Notes: generated by a model not told the origin, from the letters alone. A stretch of DNA of 64,000 nt from Clavibacter michiganensis (GCF_021216655.1 NZ_CP080437.1:2790001-2854000); one strand, 5' to 3'. Positions 37,891 through 46,588 are shown, counted from the first letter of the stretch. Made by a program: numbers and translations.

Positions 37891-38367
37891 TCAGAGCGCC
37901 TTCCGCATCTGCTGCGCCGTCACGCCGTAGCCCGCCGACGCGTACAGCGCGATCGCGACCCGGTTGGCGCCGAAGACGTTGAGCGCCAGCGCGGGGGCCC
38001 CGGCCGCGCGCGTCGCCTCCTCCACCGCGGCGCGCAGGGCGCGGCCGTACCCGCATCCGCGGCGGGACGGATCCACCAGGAGCTCGAACAGGAACGCCGT
38101 GTCGGGCCTGCCGTTCGGATCGTCGAGCGCGACCCAGGCGCTGCCGACCCCGACGCCGTGCTCGTCGAGCCCGCGCAGGAGCAGGGTGCGCGGCGTCCGG
38201 ATCCCGTCGGGGAGCCACTTCGCGGTCTCCGCCGTCGCCCGTGCGAGGGCGCCTTCCGGCGGCCAGAGGCCCGCCTCGACCTGTCTGGCCGCGTAGTCCT
38301 CGTCGGCGGCGGCCATCATCTCGGCGAACTCGGACGGGGTCATGGGGCGCACGGTCACGGAGGGCAT
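37891..38367 (-). CDS. GNAT family N-acetyltransferase
   Basis: 158-residue acetyltransferase. The first strand is MPSVTVRPMTPSEF, the acetyl-CoA loop is VDPSRRGCGYGRALRAAVEE (R-R-G-x-G-x-G), and the C-terminal block is LNVFGANRVAIALYASAGY, all standard for the fold. ATG 38367 places the start at the first strand; ATG 38376 three codons upstream is also possible and no ribosome site decides. The substrate is unknown. Confidence 0.88.
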   Translation of the reverse strand: MPSVTVRPMTPSEFAEMMAAADEDYAARQVEAGLWPPEGALARATAETAKWLPDGIRTPRTLLLRGLDEHGVGVGSAWVALDDPNGRPDTAFLFELLVDPSRRGCGYGRALRAAVEEATRAAGAPALALNVFGANRVAIALYASAGYGVTAQQMRKAL

Positions 38368-38454
38368 GCAGCGCATGGTCGCAGGGCGGGCGCGCTCGCG
38401 GCCGGGCTGTCCACGGCGGACGCGGACGCGGGCCCGGGGCCGGTGAGCCGGGTG

Positions 38455-39414
38455 TCAGCCGCGCGGGCGTTCCCCGTCGCGGATCCAGGCGACCTCGGCG
38501 CGCAGCAGCACGGCGCCCGGGCCGACGGGGGCGTAGCCGAGCGCGAGGGACGCGCGCGTGTCGAGGACGATCGGGTGCGCGGCCGCCCACGGGTGAGCGC
38601 CGCCCGCGACGCCGGGCTCGAGCGGCACGATGCGTCCGCGCCAGCCGAGCTCCTCGGCGATGACGGCGACGATCTCGGCGGCCGTCAGCGGATCCGGGTC
38701 GGCGGAGTGGAGGATCCGCGCGCCCGGCACGTCCGCGACCCGCGCGACGAGCGCCGCCGCGTTCGCCGCCGCGGTGAGGTGGTCGACGGACGCGCCGCGG
38801 TCGGCGAGCTCGATCGTGTCCGCGCCCGCGAGCATCCGCTCGACGACGGCTCGGGTGCGGGCGTTCCTCGCCCACCGGCCGTGCACCTTGGACGGGCGGA
38901 TCACCGTCACCGGCAGCCCGCCGTCGAGGGCCGCCCGCTCGACGGCGACCTTCGAGGGCGCGTAGCCCTCGCGCGTGAACGGGTCGGTTCCCGGCGCGGC
39001 GGGCGGGAGCGTCGGGTTGTCCTCGGGGATCGGGACGGGGAAGCGCGGCGGCTCGTCGCCGTTGACGTGCCGACCCGCGTCGTCGACGTGCACGGCGCGC
39101 GAGGACGCGACGACGACGGATCCGCTCGCCCGCATCACCGGCAGAAGCGCCTGGACGTCGGCCGCCGTGAACGCCACGAGGTCGACGAGCAGGTCGACTC
39201 CGTCGCCCGTCAGCCGCTCGATGCCGCGGGCGTCGGCGCGGTCGACGGTGTGGAAGCGCACGCCGAGGTCCCGGAGCCCGGCGGGCATGAGGTCGGGATC
39301 GCGGCCCGTCACGTCGACCGACCACCCGTCTCGGGCCAGCCGCTCTGCGGTCGCGCCGCCGATGGCTCCGGTGCCGCCGAGGACGAGGGCGCGACGCGAG
39401 GGGGAGGAGGGCAC
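38455..39414 (-). CDS. NAD-dependent epimerase/dehydratase-like protein
   Basis: 319-residue extended-SDR protein. The nucleotide motif is ALVLGGTGAIGGATAERL at the N-terminus, with LLVDLVAFTAADV and VVASSRAVHVDD downstream. The usual YxxxK appears as EGYAPSKVAVE. The C-terminal part resembles isoflavone-reductase/epimerase-type proteins. The start is GTG 39414, 8 nt after a TAGGCT box (39428-39423), so the message is probably leaderless. The reaction is unknown. Confidence 0.85.
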   Translation of the reverse strand: MPSSPSRRALVLGGTGAIGGATAERLARDGWSVDVTGRDPDLMPAGLRDLGVRFHTVDRADARGIERLTGDGVDLLVDLVAFTAADVQALLPVMRASGSVVVASSRAVHVDDAGRHVNGDEPPRFPVPIPEDNPTLPPAAPGTDPFTREGYAPSKVAVERAALDGGLPVTVIRPSKVHGRWARNARTRAVVERMLAGADTIELADRGASVDHLTAAANAAALVARVADVPGARILHSADPDPLTAAEIVAVIAEELGWRGRIVPLEPGVAGGAHPWAAAHPIVLDTRASLALGYAPVGPGAVLLRAEVAWIRDGERPRG

Positions 39415-39463
39415 GGTCGTCGAGCCTAGGGGCCTGCGCGGCCGCGTCGGTAGGGTGGCCGCG

Positions 39464-39833
39464 ATGATCCGCCTCGAGGAGCACCGACCCGCTCGGGCTC
39501 GACGCGACGCTCGCGCCCCTGGGCTACGCGCAGCACCGCGCGGGCCCGCGGAACCACGGGGTGCACGTGCGGTCGGCGGGCGGATCGCGGACGCACATCC
39601 TCCACGTGTTCGCGGACGACGCATGGGACGCCTGCCCGCAGCGCCTCTTCCGCGACCGGCTCCTGCGCGACCCGGATGCACGCCGCCGCTACGACGACCT
39701 CAAGGCGGCGCTCGCCGAGACCGCCGCCGACGGCCGCGCCTACACCGCGGGGAAGACCGCGCTCGTCGAGGAGCTCGTGAACGCCGAGCCCGCGGATCGT
39801 GGCCTGCCGTCGATCCGCGTGTGGGACAAGTGA
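39464..39833 (+). pseudogene. GrpB/UPF0157 remnant with deleted, frameshifted N-terminus
   Basis: The frame ending at 39833 encodes the C-terminal half of a GrpB-family protein: THILHVFADDAW, RLFRDRLLRDPDARRRYDDLK, AYTAGKTALVEELV. Read upstream in the same frame it continues as DPLGLDATLAPLGY but meets a TGA at 39465. A leaderless promoter (TAGGGT 39451-39456) and ATG at 39464 are preserved, yet that ATG opens a different frame (MIRLEEH...). GrpB proteins are about 170 residues; here the first part is missing and out of phase. A shortened 90-residue product from GTG 39561 is possible. Confidence 0.7.
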
Positions 39834-39854
39834 CGGCGGCGCGCGTGCGGCGGA

Positions 39855-39910
39855 TGGTGGAGAGCTCCGGAAATCGAACCAGACGAGGCACCCCGATAGG
39901 TGCGCTCCCC
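39855..39910 (-). ncRNA. 56-nt tRNA-like element with CCA end, lacking an anticodon arm
   Basis: Read on the minus strand, GGGGAGC at the 5' end pairs with GCTCTCC (seven pairs, one G-U), followed by A and CCA. The T-arm-like hairpin is TCTGG, loop TTCGATTT, CCGGA. A single further hairpin GCACC/GGTGC with a six-base loop replaces both D and anticodon arms. The T loop has eight rather than seven bases. It may be a tRNA relic, an old integration-site remnant or a small RNA with a tRNA-like fold. Expression is unknown. Confidence 0.4.
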
Positions 39911-40004
39911 GAACGGATGACAACCTAGCGGATCCGCCTGGGCTGCCGCACGTCGGCCATCGAGCTCGGGACGCCGACGTGGCGATGCGGGTGGGGAGGG
40001 CGCG

Positions 40005-40709
40005 TCAGCCGCCGACGGTCCGCACCCGGACGGTCTCGCCGTCGCCGTCCAGCTCGAACGTCAGCGTGGTGCCCAGGGGGAACGCGTCGCGGAGCTCCTG
40101 CGGCTGGTCGGCCGTGACCACGAGCGCGGTGCGCGCCGGGACGCCGCCCGTCGCGCAACCGGGCACGCCGCTGACCGCACCGTCCTGCTCTGCCGGGCCG
40201 GCGACGAGACATGTCTCCTCGACGCCCGTTGCGGGGTCGGGCACCGGGATCCGCGCCACCGAGATCCCGTGGAACGCGGCGAACAGGGAACCCGGGGCGA
40301 TGGATCCCGTGTCGACCGAGAGGTAGGTCGCGTTGTCCGGCACCGGCGGCGGCTCGAGCGCGAGCATCGCGACGGTGCCGCGCTCGTCGCCGAGCCACCA
40401 GGCCGTGGCGCCGGCGGAGGCGACGACCGCGATCACGATCGAGGCCGTCCAGACCGCGGCGAGGCGTGGGCGGAGGCGCGGGAGGCGGCGTTCGCGCCGG
40501 GGAGGAACCGCGTCGGGATCGACGTCGCGCAGGTCGGCCTCACGCGCGCCGTGGGGGTCGCCCCGCTGCGGATCCGCCGACGGCACGGCTCCACGCCCCT
40601 CGAGCTCCCGAAGCCGCGCGAGCGCTGCGGCATCGCGCGGGTCGCGATCCGGCCCGAACACGCGCCGGCGCAGCTCCGCTATCTCCGTGCGCCGGTCGTC
40701 GTCGTCCAT
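40005..40709 (-). CDS. Single-pass membrane protein of unknown function
   Basis: 234-residue protein. The first 85 residues are charged and Arg/Asp-rich (cytoplasmic), followed by one helix (VWTASIVIAVVASAGATAWWLG). An extracytoplasmic domain with two cysteines (ETCLVAG, VPGCATG) ends in a strand-rich stretch. ATG 40709 lies 6 nt after CACGAT, a possible -10 box. It resembles anti-sigma or sensor topology but has no recognised zinc motif. The function is unknown. Confidence 0.75.
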   Translation of the reverse strand: MDDDDRRTEIAELRRRVFGPDRDPRDAAALARLRELEGRGAVPSADPQRGDPHGAREADLRDVDPDAVPPRRERRLPRLRPRLAAVWTASIVIAVVASAGATAWWLGDERGTVAMLALEPPPVPDNATYLSVDTGSIAPGSLFAAFHGISVARIPVPDPATGVEETCLVAGPAEQDGAVSGVPGCATGGVPARTALVVTADQPQELRDAFPLGTTLTFELDGDGETVRVRTVGG

Positions 40710-40742
40710 CCCCGCATCGTGTCACGGGGCGGGCGACATCGC

Positions 40743-41630
40743 TCAGCAGGCCGCGTACGCGTATCCGTCCTCGGACGACGGCACCAGGTCGCGGTCGCGC
40801 ACTATGGCGCGGGGCGCGGGATCCAGCGCCAGGATCCGCGCGCACACCTCGTCGGCCGTGCCGCGCAGGTCGTCGGTGTACTCCACGTCGAGCACGTGCG
40901 GCCCGTAGACCGCCGTGTAGTCGGCGCACTCCTTCCAGCGGTCGCACTCCTCGGCGATCGCGAAGTCGAAGCCGGCCTCGTCGCGACCGCGGGACCCGAT
41001 GTCGGTGGTGTTCTTCTGCGCGACGGCGAGGCCCCGGCTGTGCGCGTGATCCACGAGGAGGGTCGCGAGGGCCAGCGTGTCATCGGCGTCGAGGGCGCCC
41101 GCGGAGCGGTACCAGGAGTCGAGGTTGTCGAACTCGACGGCCGGGAAGCCGGCGTCGGCGCAGCGGTCGACGGTCGTCGCCTGCCGGGCCGCGATGGCCG
41201 TGCGCTTCGCCGCGGTCGAGGTGTCGAGGATGGACTCGTCGTCCCAGTTCGGGTCCACGAGCGGCCCGTCGTCGCCCTGCACCAGCAGGTCGTCGGGCCA
41301 GGTCTCGCCCGGCTGGGTCTGGAATCCGTTGACGTAGCAGATGCCGTACGCGCCCTCCGCGGGCTCGTCCGTGCTGTCGCGCACGACGATCCCGACGCCG
41401 GCCGGCACCGGCGAGGCGCCGCCGAGCTGGTTGTCGAAGCCGGTGCCGACGGGCGGCAGGGTGACGGTCGCGGTCGCGGCCGCGGTCGTGTCCGCCGCGA
41501 GCAGGCCGGTCGTCGCCGCGTCGGCCGAGGCGACGGTCGGCGCGGACGCCGGACCGGGATCCGCCGTCGCGCAGCCGGAGAGGGCGACGAGGGCGGCGGT
41601 CGCGAGGGCGGCGAAGAGGAGGGGGCGCAT
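40743..41630 (-). CDS. GH114-like glycoside hydrolase lipoprotein
   Basis: 295-residue lipoprotein with lipobox ALSGC at about residue 20, hence anchored outside the membrane. The mature domain is a GH114/TM1410-type TIM barrel. It shows the acid-containing strands AVEFDNLDSWYRS and LAVAQKNTTD, the block FDFAIAEECDRWKECADY, and VLDVEYTDD. Characterised relatives cleave alpha-1,4-galactosaminogalactan-type polymers; the true substrate is open. ATG 41630 is 6 nt after a TAGGGT box whose first three bases are the stop codon of the upstream ASCH gene. Confidence 0.85.
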   Translation of the reverse strand: MRPLLFAALATAALVALSGCATADPGPASAPTVASADAATTGLLAADTTAAATATVTLPPVGTGFDNQLGGASPVPAGVGIVVRDSTDEPAEGAYGICYVNGFQTQPGETWPDDLLVQGDDGPLVDPNWDDESILDTSTAAKRTAIAARQATTVDRCADAGFPAVEFDNLDSWYRSAGALDADDTLALATLLVDHAHSRGLAVAQKNTTDIGSRGRDEAGFDFAIAEECDRWKECADYTAVYGPHVLDVEYTDDLRGTADEVCARILALDPAPRAIVRDRDLVPSSEDGYAYAAC

Positions 41631-41639
41631 CATCCGACC

Positions 41640-42077
41640 CTAGGCGGGGCGGTCCGCGGCGCCCACCACCCGGAAGCGCTCCATCACGATCTCGGTGTCG
41701 TCGTCGAGCCGGAACCCGTCGGGCAGCTCCGCGAGCACCTCGGCTGATCCCCAGAACCCCTCGTGCCCGGCGCGCCACTCGGCGACGGTCGTGAAGCCCT
41801 CGCCCTCGTCCAGCGCGTGCGCGAGCGGCACGTCCGCGAGGCGCGCGATCTCCACGGCCGTCGTCTCGATCACGAGCACCGGCCGCCCGGCGGAGTCGAT
41901 GACGGCGCCGAGGGATCCGACGACCGGCAGCTCCTCGTCGTCGGCCGCGTACTGGGCGAGCAGCGAGCTCGTCGAGGTCTTCTCACCCGAGACGATGGCG
42001 GCCACGAGCTGATCCCGCAGCGGCCCCGGGAACGCGAACTCGACGGGCGGGAGGTCGGCGTCGGGCGTCGTCGTCAT
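41640..42077 (-). CDS. ASCH domain protein
   Basis: 145-residue protein with an ASCH (PUA-like beta-barrel) fold. The N-terminal core reads FAFPGPLRDQLVAAIVSGEKTSTSSLL (GxKxxT motif) and the rest has strands ending VMERFRVVG. ASCH proteins bind RNA; some hydrolyse N4-acetylcytidine. ATG 42077 is 6 nt after TACGAT, indicating a leaderless transcript; the open frame continues upstream but through the promoter. The specific role is unknown. Confidence 0.88.
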   Translation of the reverse strand: MTTTPDADLPPVEFAFPGPLRDQLVAAIVSGEKTSTSSLLAQYAADDEELPVVGSLGAVIDSAGRPVLVIETTAVEIARLADVPLAHALDEGEGFTTVAEWRAGHEGFWGSAEVLAELPDGFRLDDDTEIVMERFRVVGAADRPA

Positions 42078-42168
42078 GCCCCGATCGTAGGAGCCGCGCC
42101 CCGGACGCCGCGCGCCCGCCGGGCCAGGCTGGATGCGACCCCACGACCACCGAACGAAGGCGCAGCGC

Positions 42169-43077
42169 ATGAGCGAGATCCGCAACTCCGGCAACCAGTA
42201 CGAGATCCAGGACCCGATCGCGCAGTACCCGTCCCCGCCGTTCCCGCAGCAGGAGCAGACCGGGCCCGGCGACGAGAAGCGCTTCGAGCCGACGCCCGAC
42301 CACGGCCAGGACAGCTACGTCGGCTTCGGACGGTTGACGGGCCGCAAGGTGCTCATCACGGGCGCGGACTCCGGCATCGGCAAGGCGGTCGCGATCGCGT
42401 TCGCGCGCGAGGGCGCCGACATCGCGCTCAACTTCCTCGACGAGGAGCTCGAGGACGCGCGCGACACCGCATCCACCATCGAGGCCGACGGGCGCACCGC
42501 CGCGCTCGTGCCCGGCGACATCTCCGACGAGACCGCATGCCAGGACATCGTGCAGGCGTCCGTGGCGGCGCTCGGAGGCGTCGACTGCCTCGTGATGGTC
42601 GCGGGCTACCAGCGCAACGAGGACGACATCCTCGACCTCGACTCCGAGCAGCTCGACCGCACGATGAAGACCAACGTCTACTCGCTGTTCTGGCTGAGCA
42701 AGGCCGTGATCCCGCACCTGCCCAAGGGCGGCAGCATCATCACGACCAGCTCGTCGCAGGCGTACCAGCCGAGCCCGGACAAGATCGACTACGCGGTCTC
42801 CAAGGGCGCGATCCGGAACTTCACGCAGGGGCTCGCGCAGCAGCTCGCGCCGAAGGGGATCCGCGTCAACTCGGTCGCGCCCGGCCCGTTCTGGACCGTG
42901 CTGCAGCCCGTCGGCCAGTCGGCCTCGGACGTGGAGGAGTTCGGATCCCAGTCGGTCTACGGCCGCCCGGGTCAGCCGGCCGAGATCGCGGCGACGTACG
43001 TGTTCCTCGCGAGCCAGGAGTCGAGCTTCACGAGCGGCGAGACGATCGCGGTGACGGGCGGCACGCCCGTCCACTGA
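42169..43077 (+). CDS. SDR family oxidoreductase (general-stress type)
   Basis: 302-residue oxidoreductase of the YhdF/YdaD-like SDR group. It has an N-terminal extension of about 45 residues rich in Pro/Gln before the Rossmann core. Cofactor motif is LITGADSGIGKAVA; active-site residues are ITTSSSQAYQ and YAVSKGAIR (Tyr, Lys). The C-terminal VTGGTPVH closes the fold. GAAGG lies 8 nt before ATG 42169; an in-frame ATG at 42133 is unlikely. Relatives in Bacillus are general stress proteins. The substrate is not known. Confidence 0.93.
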   Translation: MSEIRNSGNQYEIQDPIAQYPSPPFPQQEQTGPGDEKRFEPTPDHGQDSYVGFGRLTGRKVLITGADSGIGKAVAIAFAREGADIALNFLDEELEDARDTASTIEADGRTAALVPGDISDETACQDIVQASVAALGGVDCLVMVAGYQRNEDDILDLDSEQLDRTMKTNVYSLFWLSKAVIPHLPKGGSIITTSSSQAYQPSPDKIDYAVSKGAIRNFTQGLAQQLAPKGIRVNSVAPGPFWTVLQPVGQSASDVEEFGSQSVYGRPGQPAEIAATYVFLASQESSFTSGETIAVTGGTPVH

Positions 43078-43107
43078 TCCGGGATGCCGGATGCGCGGCG
43101 GGGCGCG

Positions 43108-43674
43108 TCAGAAGAGCCGCGCCCCGTCGCCGTCCTCGTCCCCGAGCGGCCGCTCGGTGCGGAGCACGGCCGGGCCGACCGTGAGGATCCCGTCCCCGAG
43201 CGGCTCGCAGCGCACCCCGCCGCGGCCGCGGAGCGCGCGGAACGCGCCGGGCGCGAGCATCACGTCCATCCACGCGCACGGGTTCGCCGGCCGGTGCCCC
43301 TGGAACTCGACGGGCCCGTGACCCGAGTCGATGCTGAAGCGCATACCGCGCAGCCGGTCCACGTCCGCGCCGCGCAGCAGGACGTTCCGGCGCGTGTCGA
43401 CGGGATCCAGCCCCGCCTCGACGCCGAGCTCCCGCGCCACGCGCTCCACCGACTCGACGGCCATCACCGTGACCGCCGCCGTGCGGTGCGCGCGCTGGCC
43501 GAAGTAGCGGTCGCCGACGATCCCGAGCCCGGCGCGCACGCGCACCGAGACCCGCGACGGCGGCTCGCCCGGCTCGTCCCGCGGTCCGTCGGACGGGCGT
43601 CCCTCCAGCCGGTGCACCGGCGAGGCGACGAGGAACGCGATCTCCACGCGGTGCTCGTGCGGGAGGTCGACCAT
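43108..43674 (-). CDS. MOSC domain protein
   Basis: 188-residue MOSC-type beta-barrel protein: GIVGDRYFG early, DTRRNVLLRG in the middle and CAWMDVMLAPGAFRALRGRGGVRC with a cysteine where the molybdenum-cofactor sulfur carrier Cys is often found. Relatives deliver sulfur to Mo enzymes or detoxify N-hydroxylated compounds. ATG 43674 is exactly 6 nt after TACGAT (43686-43681), so longer starts at 43695 or 43731 are rejected. It is monocistronic. Confidence 0.85.
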   Translation of the reverse strand: MVDLPHEHRVEIAFLVASPVHRLEGRPSDGPRDEPGEPPSRVSVRVRAGLGIVGDRYFGQRAHRTAAVTVMAVESVERVARELGVEAGLDPVDTRRNVLLRGADVDRLRGMRFSIDSGHGPVEFQGHRPANPCAWMDVMLAPGAFRALRGRGGVRCEPLGDGILTVGPAVLRTERPLGDEDGDGARLF

Positions 43675-43782
43675 CCGGGAATCGTACGGGCTCATAGCAC
43701 GGGGTACGTCGGCCCGGGGCGGTCGCTCCACTCGTGGCTAGTATCGATGAGCGGGACGGGGTGACCGCATCCGGGGGGTCAC

Positions 43783-45483
43783 GTGGGCGAGCTTGCTCCC
43801 TCCGACGTGCGGCGCGATCCGGTGTCCCGTGCGCAGGCCAGGCTCCGCAGCATGACGCTCTCGAAGCCGCTGCACGCGCAGCTGCCCTTCATCCTGAGCC
43901 TCGCCGTCGTCGGCGTCGTCGCCGGCACGGGCGACCTCGACTCCGTGGCCCATCCCGGGTTCGTCGCCGGCACGGTCGTCGCCGCCATCGTCACCATCGT
44001 GGCGGCCGTCATCCCCTGGGAGCGCATCGACGCCGACTGGGTGGCCGTGCTGCCGATGCTCGACTTCGTGGCACTCGCCCTCTGCCACGACGCGATCGGC
44101 GACCAGGTGCCGTCGACCGCGTTCCTCATCGTGTTCCCGGTGATCTGGCTGGCGTACGCCTTCGCCCTGCACGTGCTGTGGCTCGGCGCCCTCGGCACGG
44201 CGTCGGTGCTGGCGCTGCCCTACTTCCGCACGGGCACCGTGCCCGAGGGCACGACCGGCTGGTCGCACCTCGTCGTCCTGCCCGTCGTGATGCTCCTCGT
44301 GGCCGTCGCCGTGAACCTGCTCGCGCAGCAGCTGATCCGGCAGCACGCGCGCCTGGAGGAGATGCAGCGCGAGCTGACGGGCACGCTCGTCGACCTGCAG
44401 GAGCGCAACTCGATCATCGACGGCGTGCTCGACGCGATCGACGACACCGTCATCGTGCTCGACGCGACGGGCCGCATCATGCTGCGCAACCGCGCGGCCC
44501 GCGAGCTCATGGCGCTCGCCGGCCCCGCGGATCCGGACGACCCGATGCTCGGCCGCCTCGTCTACGAGGAGGACCGCGTCACGGTCGTGCCGCCGGAGCG
44601 CCAGCTCGTGGCCCGGGCCCGCGCCGGCGAGATCGTCGGGCGGGAGGTGTACTGGATCGGCGACGGCGGAGCGCAGAAGGCCGTGCTCTCGTCGCTGTCC
44701 CCGCTCGTGGACGCCTCCGGGCGCATCTTCGGCACGGTCGTCGTCAGCACGGACGTCACGGCGCTCGCGCTCGCGGTCACCGAGCGCGAGGACTTCGTCG
44801 CGAGCGTCTCGCACGAGCTGAAGACCCCGCTCACCTCCATCCTCGGCTACGTCGAGCTCATCGCCGACGACCTCGAGGAGGACGACCTCGACGACCGGAT
44901 CACCGCCGCCCGCCTCGCGATCGTGGAGCGCAACGCGCAGCGCCTCCTCGGCCTCATCGGCGACCTCCTCACGGCGGCGCAGCACAAGCTCGCCGTCAAC
45001 CGCAACCTCGTCGACGTGGGCGAGATCGTCGAGAACGCGCTCGACGTGATCCGCCCCCACGCGCAGGCGAGCGGCGTCACCCTGGTCGAGCCGGACTACG
45101 AGGAGCTGGTCGCGGAGGTCGACGCCGTGCGCATCGGGCAGGTGCTCGACAACCTGCTCAGCAACGCGGTGAAGTACACGCCGGAGGGCGGCACGGTCAT
45201 CACCGAGGTGGGGGTGGACGGCGACCACTTCCGCCTGTGCGTGACCGACGACGGCGTGGGGATGTCGGCGGAGGACACGTCGCAGCTGTTCACGCGCTTC
45301 TTCCGCACCAACTCCGCCCGCGCGAGCACGGTGGCTGGCGTGGGGCTCGGCCTCAGCATCACGCGCTCGATCGTGGAGGCGCACGACGGCTCCATCGAGG
45401 TGGAGAGCGCCGTCGGGGCGGGCACCACGATGCGGGTGCGGCTGCCCCTCCGCATCGGGCGTGCCACATCGCGGCCGACTTGA
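43783..45483 (+). CDS. Membrane sensor histidine kinase with PAS domain
   Basis: 566-residue kinase. The N-terminal 185 residues hold about six helices. A short coiled helix (LEEMQRELTGTLVDLQERNS) leads into a PAS-like domain (about 205-315). HisKA contains SVSHELKTPLTSILGY with His344 as phosphoacceptor. The ATPase domain shows NLLSNAVKYTPEGG (N box), TDDGVGM (G1) and GVGLGLSI (G2). The start is GTG 43783 after a GGGGGG stretch; TAGTAT at 43739-43744 may be the -10. An HPt-like gene follows and a response regulator lies convergently, probably its partner. Confidence 0.93.
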   Translation: MGELAPSDVRRDPVSRAQARLRSMTLSKPLHAQLPFILSLAVVGVVAGTGDLDSVAHPGFVAGTVVAAIVTIVAAVIPWERIDADWVAVLPMLDFVALALCHDAIGDQVPSTAFLIVFPVIWLAYAFALHVLWLGALGTASVLALPYFRTGTVPEGTTGWSHLVVLPVVMLLVAVAVNLLAQQLIRQHARLEEMQRELTGTLVDLQERNSIIDGVLDAIDDTVIVLDATGRIMLRNRAARELMALAGPADPDDPMLGRLVYEEDRVTVVPPERQLVARARAGEIVGREVYWIGDGGAQKAVLSSLSPLVDASGRIFGTVVVSTDVTALALAVTEREDFVASVSHELKTPLTSILGYVELIADDLEEDDLDDRITAARLAIVERNAQRLLGLIGDLLTAAQHKLAVNRNLVDVGEIVENALDVIRPHAQASGVTLVEPDYEELVAEVDAVRIGQVLDNLLSNAVKYTPEGGTVITEVGVDGDHFRLCVTDDGVGMSAEDTSQLFTRFFRTNSARASTVAGVGLGLSITRSIVEAHDGSIEVESAVGAGTTMRVRLPLRIGRATSRPT

Positions 45484-45582
45484 GCTGATCTTGTCCCCAC
45501 CTTGATCCGATCCGGCATCCGGCGGTGTCAGGCTCGAGCAACGACGGGGCCACCCGTCCGACACGAGCGATCGAAGGACCGG

Positions 45583-45720
45583 ATGATCCCCCACGACCAC
45601 CCCGCGAGCGGCACCCGAGCCGCGCGCACCGGGTGCCGGGCCGGATCCACGGATGCGCGGCCGGTGCCCGACGGCGGCCTCCCCGGTCCTTCCGATCGTC
45701 TCGTCGGCGGCCGGGCGTGA
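45583..45720 (+). CDS. Possible 45-residue leader or small protein upstream of HPt gene
   Basis: An ATG at 45583 with GAAGGA 4 nt upstream opens a 45-codon frame. Its TGA overlaps the GTG start of the HPt-like gene (GTGA). The peptide is Arg/Pro/Gly-rich (MIPHDHPASGTRAARTG...) without a domain. The overlap fits translational coupling, but composition is also what random high-GC sequence gives, so I list it as doubtful. The rest of the 233-bp gap holds nothing else I can identify. Confidence 0.3.
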   Translation: MIPHDHPASGTRAARTGCRAGSTDARPVPDGGLPGPSDRLVGGRA

Positions 45721-46400
45721 GCGCCCGAACCGCCCGTGTCCCGCAGCTCCCCCCGCTCCTCGACGTCCGCGTCCTGGAGCAGCTGCTGGTCGAGCTGTCG
45801 GACGAGCCCGGCCCCGCCCGCCTGTCCGTCGTCCCCACGACGGGCACCCCCGCTCCGCCCCCCGGCGTTCCCGCGCCGGGCGGCGTGACCCCGCCGCGCG
45901 GCCACCCCGAGCCGCGCCGCGGGACCCCGTCGTCCGGATCCCCCCGTCCGGACGACCGCCTCGCGACCCGTGGTGCCCCCGCACCCGGTCGCGGGCACGC
46001 GCCGGCCGGATCCCCCCGTCCGGTCGGCGCCCTCACCTCCGCCCCGGCTCCCGCGGAGCCGATGTGCCCCGGAGCGCTCACCGACGGGCAGCACGCCTGC
46101 GTCGACTTCCTGCGCTTCTTCGTCGACCTGTGGCCGAGCCGCTGGGAGCGCCTCGACGCCGCCGTCCGCGCCGCCGACCGCCCGGCCGCGCTCGACGCGT
46201 GCCTGAGCGTGAAGAGCTCCGCGGCGATGGCGGGAGCGCTGCTGCTCAGCGACGTAGCGGCGCACCTCGAGCGGGCCATCCGCGCGGCCGACCACGCCCG
46301 TGCCGCGGCCATGCTGCCGGAGCTCGGCGAGGTGGGCGAGCGGAGCATGGACGCGATGCGCTCGTGGATCCGCGCGGAGGCCGGACACTCGCCCGACTAG
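45717..46400 (+). CDS. HPt-like protein lacking the phosphoacceptor histidine
   Basis: 227-residue protein. The first 115 residues are Pro/Gly/Arg-rich and probably disordered. The C-terminal 110 form an HPt-like four-helix bundle: FLRFFVDLWPSRWERLDAAVR, then ALDACLSVKSSAAMAGALLL, then LERAIRAADHARAAAM. In HPt domains the second block reads AHxLKSS; here the His position is Leu163 (CLSVKSS), so phosphotransfer should be impossible. It may bind kinase or regulator as a non-phosphorylatable partner. GTG 45717 is chosen from the GTGA overlap. It is followed by a strong terminator. Confidence 0.75.
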   Translation: MSARTARVPQLPPLLDVRVLEQLLVELSDEPGPARLSVVPTTGTPAPPPGVPAPGGVTPPRGHPEPRRGTPSSGSPRPDDRLATRGAPAPGRGHAPAGSPRPVGALTSAPAPAEPMCPGALTDGQHACVDFLRFFVDLWPSRWERLDAAVRAADRPAALDACLSVKSSAAMAGALLLSDVAAHLERAIRAADHARAAAMLPELGEVGERSMDAMRSWIRAEAGHSPD

Positions 46401-46515
46401 ACCCGTGCGCGAGGCCGCCCCGACGGCCGACGCGCACGCCCGACCGGCTCCCGCGACAGGCCGGTCGGAGGAACGGAGCGGGATCCCACCCGAGGGGACC
46501 CCGATCCACGGCGCA

Positions 46516-46547
46516 GCTGCCGCGGGACCCACCGGTCCCGCGGCAGC
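46516..46547. terminator. 14-bp perfect hairpin between convergent HPt-like and regulator genes
   Basis: Arms GCTGCCGCGGGACC (46516-46529) and GGTCCCGCGGCAGC (46534-46547) pair perfectly over 14 bp with loop CACC. It lies between two convergent genes and should end both transcripts. Confidence 0.85.
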
Positions 46548-46588
46548 CCCTGGCGCCCGCCGGCGAGCGGCGAGCAGTGCCCGGTGCC

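Noticed and set aside
42133..42168. Upstream ATG for the general-stress-type SDR
   Set aside because: The added 12 residues overlap the ribosome site region of ATG 42169 and have no family support.
45502..45720. 72-codon version of the small frame upstream of the HPt-like gene
   Set aside because: The upstream ATG has no ribosome site and the extra residues are Arg-rich noise; only the 45-codon version is kept as doubtful.
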